DNA of 64,000 bases from Bog-756 sp963727955 (GTDB lineage Bacteria > Actinomycetota > Acidimicrobiia > Acidimicrobiales > RAAP-2): positions 248,001-312,000 of the forward strand of contig CAVSII010000005.1 of assembly GCA_963727955.1 (NCBI GenBank), written 5' to 3'. The position numbers and the translations under genes were made by a program. Below the pieces are notes generated by a model that was not told where the DNA came from, made no database searches, and saw only the letters and a list, made by a program, of their open reading frames with translations. Numbering within the stretch: the stretch's first letter is position 1; every line of letters begins with the position of its first letter. Shown one piece after another: positions 50,561 to 59,604 of this stretch.

Positions 50561-50598
50561 CCAGAACCAGTCGAGGAAACCAGAACCAGTCGAGGAAA
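50561..50598 (+). repeat. Two 19-bp tandem repeats upstream of dienelactone hydrolase
   Basis: CCAGAACCAGTCGAGGAAA occurs twice in tandem. The second copy runs directly into the ribosome-binding site (GGAAAGGAG) of the hydrolase gene. A recent duplication is likely. Confidence 0.85.
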
Positions 50599-50607
50599 GG
50601 AGTTGCC

Positions 50608-51351
50608 ATGACGCAACGCATGGTGGAGATCGAGGCCGCCGACGGGACCTGCCCGGCCGCGCTCAGCGTTCCTGTCGGAGAGGGGCCGTGGCCGGGGGTG
50701 ATCATGTTTCCCGATGCTGGAGGAATGCGCGACACCATGCGGCAGATGGGTGAGCAGCTGTCGGACCTGGGCTATGTGGTCCTGGTGCCGGACTTCTACT
50801 ACCGCAACGGGCCCTACGAGCCGGTCGACATGCGCACTGCGTTCTCCACCAAGGAGACGGCGGAAATGATCATGGGCATGATGCAGAGCTACACGGCGGA
50901 CCTGGTGATCGGCGACGCCCGCACCTTCGCGGACTACCTCGACTCCCTGCCCGAGAAGAAGGCGGGCGGCCTCGGCACCACCGGCTATTGCATGGGTGGC
51001 CGGCTCTCGCTCATCACCGCTGCGAACTTGGGTGCCCGCATCGCTGCCGCAGCTTCCTTCCACGGTGGAAACCTGGCCAAGGCCGACGACCCGGACAGCC
51101 CCCACCACAAGGCCGACGCAATCAAGGCCACCGTGTACGTTGCCGGGGCGATCGAGGACCAGTCGTTCCCCGACGAGCAAAAGGATCTGCTGGAGAAGTC
51201 GCTCACCGAGGCCGGGGTCGACCACACCATCGAGACCTATCAGGCCCACCACGGCTTCGCCGTCCGCGACAACCCGAGCTATGACGCAGCTGCGGCCGAT
51301 AGTCATTGGAAGGCCAGCGAGCAGTTCTTCGGATCTGTCCTCGGCCGGTGA
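50608..51351 (+). CDS. Dienelactone hydrolase family protein
   Basis: The ATG at 50608 is preceded by AAAGGAG. The 247-residue alpha/beta hydrolase has the nucleophile Cys128 in TTGYCMGGRLSL. The acid is in GAIEDQSFPDE and the His in AHHGFAVRD. These match dienelactone hydrolases, which open lactones in the beta-ketoadipate/chlorocatechol route. It may instead act on other esters. Most of the length is normal for the family. The gene starts downstream of a duplicated 19-bp leader. Confidence 0.9.
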   Translation: MTQRMVEIEAADGTCPAALSVPVGEGPWPGVIMFPDAGGMRDTMRQMGEQLSDLGYVVLVPDFYYRNGPYEPVDMRTAFSTKETAEMIMGMMQSYTADLVIGDARTFADYLDSLPEKKAGGLGTTGYCMGGRLSLITAANLGARIAAAASFHGGNLAKADDPDSPHHKADAIKATVYVAGAIEDQSFPDEQKDLLEKSLTEAGVDHTIETYQAHHGFAVRDNPSYDAAAADSHWKASEQFFGSVLGR

Positions 51352-51453
51352 CGGCAACGGGGGCCCGCCTCACCCAGCGATCACCGGAGCGGCCATATTG
51401 GTAGCCTGTTGTCCGTCGCCCGGAGCCGAGCGCCTGGGACGGTGGGAGGGACT

Positions 51454-52053
51454 GTGGACTCGAAGGGCCTACAACCAGTGGGGTTGCGGATCCCCAGGTC
51501 AGAGTACCGACACCGACGGAATAAAGCTCTCCAGCTTCTCCTCGATGGCAACGCCGACTCCGTCCCGCATCTGAGCGGATGCCTCCTCGACCACCTGAAG
51601 CGGACAGAGGAGCTCCTGGTCGAATGGGGCGCCTCCGACGTGGTTTGTTTGGCGGGGCTGTGCCACGCCGTCTACGGGACGGACGGCTTCGCCGTCGCAT
51701 TGCGGGGATTGGTTAATCGTCCCGAAGTTGCTGAGGCGATCGGAGCTGACGTCGAAGAAATTGTATACCTCTACGCTTCTTGCGACCGTAAGTTCCTTTA
51801 TCCGCAGGTAGGTTTCAACGATCGTGTTTCGTTCCGGGATCGATTCACCGGACAGGTGTTTCCCCTCTCGGAGGAAAGGCTTCGCCAATTCGCCGACCTC
51901 ACTGTGGCCAACGAGTATGACGTGGCCTTTGTCGGGTCCGCCTCGGAGCCCATCCCGGTCTGGTTCTCCTCGATGATCGGGCAATTTGGGTGTGTCGCCA
52001 GTCCGGCAGTCAGTGCCGGATGTCAAAGGGAGCTCGGCCGGAGCGCCCGGTGA
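51454..52053 (+). CDS. DUF6817-like HD-type protein
   Basis: The GTG at 51454 has GGGAGGG upstream. The 199-residue product has a core with LSGCLLDHLKRTEELLVEWG and ASDVVCLAGLCHAVYGTDGF, an HD-domain-like His pattern. ASCDRKFLYPQVG and LTVANEYDVAFV follow. By recollection this resembles DUF6817 proteins. HD-like motifs could bind a metal and cleave a phosphate ester, which is unproven. It lies downstream of the dienelactone hydrolase with about 100 bases between. Confidence 0.65.
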   Translation: MDSKGLQPVGLRIPRSEYRHRRNKALQLLLDGNADSVPHLSGCLLDHLKRTEELLVEWGASDVVCLAGLCHAVYGTDGFAVALRGLVNRPEVAEAIGADVEEIVYLYASCDRKFLYPQVGFNDRVSFRDRFTGQVFPLSEERLRQFADLTVANEYDVAFVGSASEPIPVWFSSMIGQFGCVASPAVSAGCQRELGRSAR

Positions 52054-52080
52054 TCGGACCCCATACCGGTCGGAGGAAGG

Positions 52081-53184
52081 TTACGGGTCCAGTGAGGCGA
52101 GGTGCTCCTGGTAGCCGACGCCGTAGGCGGTCGGGGTTCCTGAGTAACTGGTGATCAGGGAGGGCTCTTCGGCACAGCTGCCCACGAACCAGGCCCATCC
52201 CAGATAGGAGATCCCGTGCTGGTCGGCGAAATCGAGGAAGGGCCGGTACAGCGAATCACCACAGTCGAGCTCCCCGAATTCGCCGACGATGATGGGGACC
52301 TTGGTCGACAGGGGTGCCAGGACATCGTCCCAACACGACGAGCTGTAGCACGGGGAGTAGTCAGGATGGGCCGGGGTTTTCCAGTAGATGTGGATGCTGG
52401 CCGCCAGCTGGCCGATCGGGTCCACAGGGGCGTAGGCCAGCCACTGGTCGAGGTCCCCGGCATACTGCGGCCCCCCGACCATCACGACGTTGGTCGCTCC
52501 TGTGCTCCGTACAGCGTCGAGAAGTTGTTGCATGCCCGCTGCCTGGTAGTGGAACCCCTTGCAGGTCCCGCCGGCGCTTCCGCTCAGGTCGCAGGTCCAC
52601 GACGCCACCGAGTCCGTGTTGCCGTTGGGGTAGGGCTCGTTGAACAAGTCGAAGATGACGGCGGGATCGCCCTTGAAGGCCGTGGCCACTGACGTCCAGA
52701 AGGCGGGGGCATAGCGTTCGTCGGGCATCGGGAGCTGACCCTTGGCCTTTTTGGCGCCCCCGGTCGAGGAGAAGTGCATGTCGACGATCACGTACATGCC
52801 GGCGGCGATGAGGGCGTCGACGTAGTGCTCGATGGCTCGCTGGTACGCCTGGCCCGAGTAGGCCGGCTTCACCCCCTGGACACCGAGCCAACAGGACTCG
52901 TTCAACTCGACGCGCGCCGCGTTGAAGCCCCAGGTGCGCATGGCGGCGATGGACGACGGGCTCGCCTCCTGGGCCCCGTCGAAGATGCTGTTCTCACTGA
53001 CGCAGGCGTATTCGGTCCCCGAGGTGTCGACGCCGCGGAGCACGACCGGTGTGCCGTTCTGGTCGACTAGGTGGTCACCGCTCACGGCGATCGACATGGT
53101 CGGCGGCGCCCCTGCCTCTGATGTGGGCAGCAGGCATACCGCCATAAGCACGGCACAGCCGATGGACAGCCTCCGTAGCTTCAC
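52081..53184 (-). CDS. Secreted glycoside hydrolase family 5 (cellulase-like)
   Basis: The 367-residue enzyme has a signal peptide (about 1-25, ending SEAGA). The TIM barrel has the acid/base Glu183 in FDLFNEPYPNGN, the nucleophile Glu302 in VPIIVGEFGELDCG, and RGVDTSGTEYAC near the start. These are the two GH5 catalytic Glu residues. It acts outside the cell on beta-glucans or similar polysaccharides. There is no binding module. It lies downstream of the MDR reductase gene with 45 bases between, in the same direction. Confidence 0.92.
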   Translation of the reverse strand: MKLRRLSIGCAVLMAVCLLPTSEAGAPPTMSIAVSGDHLVDQNGTPVVLRGVDTSGTEYACVSENSIFDGAQEASPSSIAAMRTWGFNAARVELNESCWLGVQGVKPAYSGQAYQRAIEHYVDALIAAGMYVIVDMHFSSTGGAKKAKGQLPMPDERYAPAFWTSVATAFKGDPAVIFDLFNEPYPNGNTDSVASWTCDLSGSAGGTCKGFHYQAAGMQQLLDAVRSTGATNVVMVGGPQYAGDLDQWLAYAPVDPIGQLAASIHIYWKTPAHPDYSPCYSSSCWDDVLAPLSTKVPIIVGEFGELDCGDSLYRPFLDFADQHGISYLGWAWFVGSCAEEPSLITSYSGTPTAYGVGYQEHLASLDP

Positions 53185-53229
53185 GAGGATCCTCCGGGCA
53201 CCAGGACGGGCGTCACTGCGGTCGTGCCG

Positions 53230-54237
53230 TCACAGCTTCACCACTACCTTCCCCCGGTTGCCGCCGGTGAACAGGAGATTGAGGGCCGAAGGGGCGTTGT
53301 CGAGACCCTCGACGAGGTGCTCCACGTGCTTGAGCTTGCCCTCGAGGAGCCAGGTCAGCAGGTCAGCCTGGGCCTCCGGCCATCTGTCCAGGTAGTCGAG
53401 GATGATGAAGCCCTCCATACGCCCCCGCCGGGTGATGAGGTTGACGTAGTTGGGGGGACCCGGGGGAAGCCCGCTCTCGTTGTAGTGCGAGATGGCGCCG
53501 CACAGCACCACCCGACCCCGCATGGCGATGTTGGCGAGGCAGGCATCGAGGATTTCTCCGCCGACGTTGTCGAAGTAGAGGTCGATTCCGTCCGGCGCCT
53601 CCTGGCGCAGGCGGGTGGAGACCGGCTCAGATTTGTAGTCGATGGCCGAGTCGAAGCCGAGCTCATCCACCACGAATGCGCACTTCTCCTTGCCGCCGGC
53701 GATCCCGATCACCTTGCCGGCACACTTGGCCTTGGCGATCTGGCCGACCGAGGAGCCGGTGGCGCCGGCCGCCCCCGAGACGACGACGACATCGCCCTCT
53801 TTCATCCGGCCCACGTCGAGAAGGCCGTAATAGGCCGTCATACCGGTGGCTCCGAAGACGTTGATGGCAAGTAGGGGATCGATACCCTCCGGGAGGAGCT
53901 GCAGGGGATTGGCCGGGCTGCCGACCGTGTAGTCCTGCCAGCCGGTCATCCCGAACACGAGCTGTCCAGGCCGGTAGTTCCCGTCGTTCGAGCTGACCAC
54001 TTCGCCGATCCCGGCGCCGCGTACCACCTCGCCCAGGCCGATCGGCGGCAGGTAACCCTGGACGTCGTTCATCCAGGTCCGGATGGTCGGGTCTATCGAG
54101 AGGTAACGAACCTGCACCAGGAACTCGCCGGCGCCGGGCTCCGGTGCGGGGGCGGACTCGAGCATCACAACTGAATCGTCGACCATTCCGGTCGGCCTCT
54201 TGGCCAGAATCAACCTGCGGTTGGTGGCGGCCACCAT
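53230..54237 (-). CDS. NADP-dependent medium-chain reductase (curcumin/prostaglandin reductase type)
   Basis: The ATG at 54237 follows AGGAGG. The 335-residue MDR protein has LSIDPTIRTWMNDVQGYLPP at the start of the catalytic domain. The Rossmann segment is VVVSGAAGATGSSVGQIAKA, followed by IDLYFDNVGGEILDACLANI. No zinc-binding Cys/His set is seen. Members reduce enones with NADPH. The substrate is unknown. It is divergent from the VOC gene (268 bases between). Confidence 0.9.
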   Translation of the reverse strand: MVAATNRRLILAKRPTGMVDDSVVMLESAPAPEPGAGEFLVQVRYLSIDPTIRTWMNDVQGYLPPIGLGEVVRGAGIGEVVSSNDGNYRPGQLVFGMTGWQDYTVGSPANPLQLLPEGIDPLLAINVFGATGMTAYYGLLDVGRMKEGDVVVVSGAAGATGSSVGQIAKAKCAGKVIGIAGGKEKCAFVVDELGFDSAIDYKSEPVSTRLRQEAPDGIDLYFDNVGGEILDACLANIAMRGRVVLCGAISHYNESGLPPGPPNYVNLITRRGRMEGFIILDYLDRWPEAQADLLTWLLEGKLKHVEHLVEGLDNAPSALNLLFTGGNRGKVVVKL

Positions 54238-54505
54238 TGGCCTCCTGTTCTCGCCTGCCCCCGCACGCTCGTCCACAAGCTGGGCCCTTGGGGTGCCACG
54301 GCGCTGTCTCTGGACTATACCGAGCCCGCATAACTTCGGTGGACGGTCACCAATCTACGAAGAGCAGAAGGGAAGTCCGTCTGTTCCATGGGCAGTGGTC
54401 GGAGCCTGTTGCCGACCGACGGTTGGGTGCATGCTCCGTCTATAGCAATTGTGAAGCGACACCGTTACGCTACCTGGCATTCCGGCAGGCTGAGGAGGGT
54501 CAAAA

Positions 54506-54898
54506 ATGGCAGAGTTTCCTGCAATAACCCACGTAGCTCTGACTGTCAGCGCACTGGACCAGAGTATTCCTTGGTACACGGCGTTGTTTGGCACGGAACC
54601 AATTCTCGACGAGGACACCGGACCCTTCCGCCATGCCGTCTGGCTCCTGGGTTCAACGCTGGTGGGCCTGCACGAATTTCCCGATCTGGCCGACAACGAC
54701 CCGTTCAACGAGCGACGGATCGGTCTGGACCACCTGGCCTTCGCCTGTGCCAACCGATCGGAGCTGGTCGAGTGGGAGGCACGCTTGGACGAGCTGGGCG
54801 TGGTCAACGGCGGTATCGTCGACGCTTCCTATGGTTCAGGTCTGTCGTTCCGGGATCCTGACAATATCGCTCTGGAGTTCTTCGCTCCGCCCGGCTGA
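54506..54898 (+). CDS. VOC/glyoxalase-fold protein
   Basis: The ATG at 54506 follows GAGGAGGG. The 130-residue protein has the VOC beta-alpha-beta-beta-beta pattern: ITHVALTVSALDQSIPWYTA, LVGLHEFPD, GLDHLAFACANRSELVEWEA and FRDPDNIALEFFAPPG. The His and Glu of both halves could bind a metal. Whether it acts in glyoxal or aromatic metabolism, or in resistance, cannot be decided. It is short and single-domain. Confidence 0.88.
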   Translation: MAEFPAITHVALTVSALDQSIPWYTALFGTEPILDEDTGPFRHAVWLLGSTLVGLHEFPDLADNDPFNERRIGLDHLAFACANRSELVEWEARLDELGVVNGGIVDASYGSGLSFRDPDNIALEFFAPPG

Positions 54899-55002
54899 CT
54901 CTCGCCGGGACAAGTCGGATGGCCAGCCGGCCCCGCCTTTTTCGAATTGTTGCGGACCAGGGACCGTCTGCGTCACGTGGTCGAGGTGGTGCGCCTGGTT
55001 GC

Positions 55003-55617
55003 TCAGGAAGCCCCGACGTTGTGGGGGTCGGGAGTGACCGTGGCCAGGATGCGCTTTTCGATGGCGGCCTGTAGGACGAGAGTTGAACCGGATTGTGAGG
55101 GTGGCGCAGGGTCAATGTCAATCCATTGGTCGACGCCGGGAAAGGTAGCGGTCATCGTCGCATTGGACGTGTCCACCGAAACGAATACGCGGAGACCGTT
55201 GATCACCGTGGGCGCGCCGGCTGGGATGGGCCCTGTAGATCCCTCGTAGAGATGGAGTCCGGTCGGCGCATCGGCGGCCTCTGCGGGACAGTTACAAGCG
55301 ACTTCTTCGGCCTGAGGGCCGTTGTCCAGCGTTGCCGTGTCGGGCGCGCCCCAGCCGCATCGACAGGTTCCGTAGCCGACCACCCAGGAGGACGGGAGCA
55401 TGAAGGTCAGTCGCCCCGCCCTGACAACCTGCTCGAGCGAAGCCAGGGGCTTTGGTCGAGTCGTCGTCGATGGGCGAGTTGTCTGCTCGGCTCCCCCGCA
55501 CGCCACCCCCATCAGCGCAATCATGCAAGTGCCAACGCCACCAACCGGTTGCCAGTCGTCGTCCGACCTCGTTAGGTCGTCCACACTGAACGCAAATAGT
55601 ACCGGACGGATATCCAT
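55003..55617 (-). CDS. Putative lipoprotein
   Basis: The frame begins with MDIRPVLFAFSVDDLTR, but a lipobox-like ALMGVACGG follows only after about 43 residues. The true start could therefore lie downstream, though no ATG with a basic n-region is there. A Thr-rich linker (TTRPSTTTRPK) and a beta-rich part follow, with Cys-rich CRCGWG and CNCPAEA. The rest reads GLRVFVSVDTSNATMTATFP and ends at HNVGAS. The family is unknown to me. An extracytoplasmic location is plausible. Confidence 0.55.
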   Translation of the reverse strand: MDIRPVLFAFSVDDLTRSDDDWQPVGGVGTCMIALMGVACGGAEQTTRPSTTTRPKPLASLEQVVRAGRLTFMLPSSWVVGYGTCRCGWGAPDTATLDNGPQAEEVACNCPAEAADAPTGLHLYEGSTGPIPAGAPTVINGLRVFVSVDTSNATMTATFPGVDQWIDIDPAPPSQSGSTLVLQAAIEKRILATVTPDPHNVGAS

Positions 55618-55710
55618 ATCCGACTTCAAAGATGGCACGGAGGTGCCGAAGGGTGTTGGCGGCCTGCTGCACCCCCGGCGAAGACTGAGGCGGAAGGATA
55701 GGGTCGCGAC

Positions 55711-56514
55711 ATGATCGTCTTCGTGCACGGAGTTCCGGAAACAGCCGCCCTGTGGGACAAGGTCCGGACTCACATTGACGCCGAATCAGTAGCCCTCGCC
55801 CTTCCGGGATTCGGTTGTCCTCGTCCCGACGGGTTCGGGGCCACGAAGGACGAGTATGTCGACTGGCTGGTGGCGGAGCTCGACAAGTTCGACGAACCCG
55901 TCGATCTCGTCGGCCACGACTGGGGCGCCAGTCTCACCTATCGGGTAGTGACTGCTTACGGCGACCGTGTGCGGTCCTGGGTGGCGGACAACCTGAACGG
56001 GATCATGCCCGACTACGAATGGCACGATTTTGCCAAAATCTGGCAGACCCCGGGTGATGGCGAAACATTCTGGTCAGATCTGTTGGCCACGTCGATCGAC
56101 GACCAAGCGGCAATCTTCGAAACATTTGGCGTTGGGCACGAGGACGCCGTTGCCCTGGCGTCGGGCGCCGACGAAACGATGGCGGCGTGCATCCTCGACC
56201 TCTACCGCTCGGCCGTGCCCAATACCTATGCCGACTGGAGGGACTGCCTCCACCCCACAGCCGCACCGGGTCTCGTGCTCGTTCCTTCGGACGATCCCTT
56301 CGGGGACGCAGGCGCCAGTGGGCAAGCAGCGGAGACGCTCGGTGCCCAGGTACAGGCGCTTGAGGGGGTCGGACATTGGTGGGCCCTGCAGAAGCCGGCC
56401 GAAGCCGCATCGATCATGGCGGGTTTCATCTCTTCGGTCGGCTACGACGGTTCCGGGGTCCACGCCGAGGGATCCGATCCCTGGTCTGGTGACCACCGCG
56501 GAGGCGGTCCCTGA
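55711..56514 (+). CDS. Alpha/beta hydrolase (haloalkane/epoxide-hydrolase-like)
   Basis: The 267-residue protein has the oxyanion motif VFVHGVPE, the nucleophile Asp70 in LVGHDWGASL, and the His in LEGVGHWWALQKP. An Asp nucleophile points to haloalkane dehalogenase or epoxide hydrolase rather than an esterase. A second His-Trp site for halide is not clear, so the reaction is not fixed. The ribosome-binding site is modest (AAGGAT). It is convergent with the sulfatase gene, with seven bases between. Confidence 0.85.
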   Translation: MIVFVHGVPETAALWDKVRTHIDAESVALALPGFGCPRPDGFGATKDEYVDWLVAELDKFDEPVDLVGHDWGASLTYRVVTAYGDRVRSWVADNLNGIMPDYEWHDFAKIWQTPGDGETFWSDLLATSIDDQAAIFETFGVGHEDAVALASGADETMAACILDLYRSAVPNTYADWRDCLHPTAAPGLVLVPSDDPFGDAGASGQAAETLGAQVQALEGVGHWWALQKPAEAASIMAGFISSVGYDGSGVHAEGSDPWSGDHRGGGP

Positions 56515-56521
56515 GGGGTGT

Positions 56522-58162
56522 CTAAGGGTTAGGGTTGCGCAGCGTCGGGATCAGCCTCTTGGTGTCCCGCTCCTTTTCGAGGACTGCTTTCATGTTCGAT
56601 ACGGCGGTCGGATCGTCGAAGGCCCGGTTGTGGCGCTCCTCGGGGTCGGTGGCCAGGTTGTGCAACTCCCATTCGGGTTCGGCGGCCGGAGCCATGAAGG
56701 GGTTGGTCACTATGCCCCGGTTCGCATACCAGTCGTCGAGTCGTTCGTAGTAGTGGTTCAGCTTCCACAGCTCCCCACCTCCGCCCCGACCGGTCGGCAA
56801 CGTGGCCAGGACCGACTCGATGTTGATCGGCGGCGAGACGGCCTCGAACGGCTTGCCGTTGATGATATTCACCTGGGTCACGCCCCGGGTGACGTCGTCT
56901 TCCGTCATGAAGTAAATCGGCGACTCGATCGATGCAGGGTCGCCCGCGCCGCGAACGATGGCGCTCAGGTCACGTCCGGGCAAGGGGTGGGCCTCGTCAT
57001 GGCGTGCGGCCACCCCGGCCGCCGCCTGCTCGACGTCGATGCCGGCCAGACCGAGGAGGGTGGGGATCAGGTCGACGTGGCTGGTAGGGACAGTGACGCC
57101 GTCACCTCCAGTGACGATGCCAGGACCAGCGACCACCAGTGGCACTCGGGTGGCCTCGTCGAAGGCGTTGCACCACTTCTGGATCAGACCGCCGTGCGCC
57201 CCCAACAGATCGCCATGGTCCGAAGTGAACACGACGATGGTGTCGTCCGCCATGCCGTTCCGCTCGAGCGCCTCGAGGATCCGTCCGATGGCCTGGTCGA
57301 CCAACTTGTGCAGGTAGTAGTAGAGCCGCCGGTAGCCGAGGTCGGTGGCCGTCTCGAAGATCATCTGGGGCCAGACGGCCTTGAACGCCTCCTGGCATGC
57401 GGGCCGACCGGCGAACGGGTCGGACTGGGAGGGCGGCTCAGGAACGTCGGGCACCGAGTCATCGGGCGGGCCGAACCGCAGGATCTGCTCCCACCCGAAC
57501 CCCGAGAAGGCGATGTCGTGGGGGTTTACGAAAGAAGCCACGGCCAGCCACGGACCTTCGGTGCGGGCTGCAGCCAGGTCGTCGAATAGCTCCACCACCT
57601 GGGTAGCGAACACGCCATCCCTCACCGTCCCGCAGTCGGATTTGGCGGCACCGTGCGGCTCACGTCCAATCCACCCGGAAAACCCAAATGGGTCGAGCCG
57701 GTCGGCCTTCCGATAGGCAGCCACCGCGTCGGGCAGCGGGTTGCCGTTGTCGTCCGAGGCCATGACGCCGTCGTGGCTGCCGGGGATGGTCAGGTCGGCC
57801 AGTGAAACGTGCCACTTACCCCGGTAATGAGTGCGGTAACCACCGGCCCGAAACCAGTCGCCGAGCGTAGGCACCGAGTCGGGATCGAGCCAGTGCATGC
57901 CCGGGTCGGAACTCTGTTTGGCAGTTCCGTCAGTGGACGTCACCCCGTGGAGCGAGGGGTACTGTCCGGTGAAGAGCGTTGCCCGGCTGGGTGTACAAGC
58001 CGTCGATCCGGCGTAGTGCCGATGAAACTCGATGCCCCGTGATCTGATCGACTCCCGCGCAGTCAACTGGGTGTTGCGGAAGGTGCGCACACTGTCAGCC
58101 TCGTACGGAGGTGGGTAGCGCTCTTCATCGGTCATGATGAGGAGGATGTTTGGCTGGTCCAT
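56522..58162 (-). CDS. Arylsulfatase-family enzyme
   Basis: The 546-residue protein has the formylglycine motif CTPSR with Cys56 (TACTPSRATLFTGQYPS), metal-binding NILLIMTDEER at the start, and FTSDHGDLLGAHGG in the middle. GKWHV is the usual phosphate-sulfate site block. There is no signal peptide, so it is either cytoplasmic or exported in a non-classical way. It hydrolyses a sulfate ester after maturation by a formylglycine-generating enzyme, not in the window. It is the partner of a sulfotransferase theme in the same window, but not linked to it. Confidence 0.9.
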   Translation of the reverse strand: MDQPNILLIMTDEERYPPPYEADSVRTFRNTQLTARESIRSRGIEFHRHYAGSTACTPSRATLFTGQYPSLHGVTSTDGTAKQSSDPGMHWLDPDSVPTLGDWFRAGGYRTHYRGKWHVSLADLTIPGSHDGVMASDDNGNPLPDAVAAYRKADRLDPFGFSGWIGREPHGAAKSDCGTVRDGVFATQVVELFDDLAAARTEGPWLAVASFVNPHDIAFSGFGWEQILRFGPPDDSVPDVPEPPSQSDPFAGRPACQEAFKAVWPQMIFETATDLGYRRLYYYLHKLVDQAIGRILEALERNGMADDTIVVFTSDHGDLLGAHGGLIQKWCNAFDEATRVPLVVAGPGIVTGGDGVTVPTSHVDLIPTLLGLAGIDVEQAAAGVAARHDEAHPLPGRDLSAIVRGAGDPASIESPIYFMTEDDVTRGVTQVNIINGKPFEAVSPPINIESVLATLPTGRGGGGELWKLNHYYERLDDWYANRGIVTNPFMAPAAEPEWELHNLATDPEERHNRAFDDPTAVSNMKAVLEKERDTKRLIPTLRNPNP

Positions 58163-58316
58163 GGGAGAAACCTAGTCTCCTGGTCGGGACCGGCTTACGG
58201 CCATGGCTGGCCACACCCACCGGGCACGACGTTCTTCGAGCTTGCGGCAATCATGGGGGATCGGGCAGTGAACATGTGGCGCCAAGCCTCCTGGTGGACC
58301 TCCCACGTCGCGCTGC

Positions 58317-58982
58317 TCAGCCCCGGTCGATGGTCGGCGGGGGATACGCAGCGGTGAACAGGCGTATGAGCTTGGGGAAAGCCGGAGTGAACCGGCCCTC
58401 GCCCCAGTCGAGATCGGGCTCGTTGGCCATGGCCTGTGACAACACTCCGGTGATGAGCATCGAGAGGAGGTAGATCGCCTCATCGGAATCAGCCTCGGGG
58501 CCGACTTCCCCCTTGGCCACCGCCTTGGTTAGCTGGGCGCGCTGGATGGCCACCATTTCGATTGATGGAGCGAGGGCCTCCGGCGACGGTTCGAATTTGG
58601 GGACGGGGCGCCAGAACAGCAGCTGGCCCAGGGATCGGTGGGCCAACAGCCAGCGCCCGCTGTCCTCGAGCCCGGCGGTGATCGCTGCCATCCCCGGTTC
58701 GGCTGCGTCGATGGCCTGCCGCATGACCTCGAGATTCTCGGTCTGGCCCCGGCGGAACAGTTCGTCGTAGATGGCCATGAGCGAGGGGAAGTACTTGTAG
58801 ATGGAAGGCGGCTGGACGCCCAGTCGGCGAGCAACCTCGGCCAGGCTGAGGCCATTCACACCTTCTTCGCTCATGATCTCCTGGGCGATCGCCAGGATCT
58901 CGTCAATTGTCTCTTGGCGACGCCGGGCCCGACGGTCGGGCACAGTGGTCGCCCCGTTGTCCACCTTCACCTGGGTACTCAC
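58317..58982 (-). CDS. TetR/AcrR-family transcriptional regulator
   Basis: The 221-residue repressor has the N-terminal HTH LSLAEVARRLGVQPPSIYKY (about 46-65) and a C-terminal ligand-binding part with LLSMLITGVLSQAMANEPD. It is divergent from the SRPBCC/cupin pair, and a promoter-like TTGACA and an AT-rich dyad lie between them. Autoregulation and control of the pair is the simple reading. It may also control the nearby sulfatase. The ligand is unknown. Confidence 0.9.
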   Translation of the reverse strand: MSTQVKVDNGATTVPDRRARRRQETIDEILAIAQEIMSEEGVNGLSLAEVARRLGVQPPSIYKYFPSLMAIYDELFRRGQTENLEVMRQAIDAAEPGMAAITAGLEDSGRWLLAHRSLGQLLFWRPVPKFEPSPEALAPSIEMVAIQRAQLTKAVAKGEVGPEADSDEAIYLLSMLITGVLSQAMANEPDLDWGEGRFTPAFPKLIRLFTAAYPPPTIDRG

Positions 58983-59023
58983 CTCTTGATCGTCCGTGTT
59001 CCTAACTGTAGCCTAATCTCTGC

Positions 59024-59049
59024 TTGACAGCCTAGACTAATAGCATTAG
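59024..59049 (+). promoter_or_regulatory. Promoter-like TTGACA and dyad in divergent region
   Basis: TTGACA is at 59024-59029. CTAAT-AGC-ATTAG (59037-59049) is a perfect dyad in an AT-rich segment otherwise rare in this genome. It lies 42 bases upstream of the SRPBCC start and 55 bases upstream of the TetR start. It is a good candidate operator for that repressor; a clear -10 box is not visible. Confidence 0.5.
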
Positions 59050-59090
59050 CGTTAGCTTCGCACACTCAACCCACGAGCGAAAGAGGTCTC

Positions 59091-59604
59091 ATGGCACCCA
59101 ATAAGCAGGATGGTCGGTGGTGGCTCACCAAGGGGAGCGAGGTCATCGTGATCGACACCGAACCCGGAGCCGTCTACGAGCTGGTGGCCGACTTGTCCCG
59201 CATGGGCGAGTGGAGTCCTGAATGCGAGAAGGTCGAGTGGGAGGAAGGGGCCACCGGTCCGGCTGTGGGGGCCAAGTTCGTAGGCCACAACCGCACCGGC
59301 CCGGGCAAGCGCATCAAGTGGTCTCGCCACGGTCGGGTGTTGTCGGCAGAGCCCGGAGAGGAATTTCGTCTTCGCCACCGAGGAAGGCGGCCGCGAATCG
59401 ACCAAATGGATTTACCGGTTTGAACCGGTCAACGGCGGCACCCGGGTCACCGAGACGTTCGACGTCCAGTGGCTGCCGGCGTGGGCCCGCATCATCGACG
59501 GCCCCCTCAACCGGCGCGGAGAACTACACCGTCACATGCGCCATACCCTCGAGCAACTGAAGAGGGCTGCCGAAGGGACGAAGGCCACTGGGGGCCCGTC
59601 ATGA
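59091..59604 (+). pseudogene. SRPBCC-family protein, frameshifted
   Basis: The first frame starts MAPNKQDGRWWLTKGSEVIV with AGAGG upstream, then EPGAVYELVADLSRMGEWSP and GHNRTGPGKRIKWSRHGRV to about 59365. It stays open to 59423 but with non-family text. The second frame continues FVFATEEGGRESTKWIYRFE, FDVQWLPAWARIIDG and ends KATGGPS at 59604. The shift is in GGAATTT (about 59361-59367). The restored protein has about 170 residues and is a polyketide-cyclase/START-like fold. Its stop overlaps the cupin start as ATGA. Confidence 0.8.
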
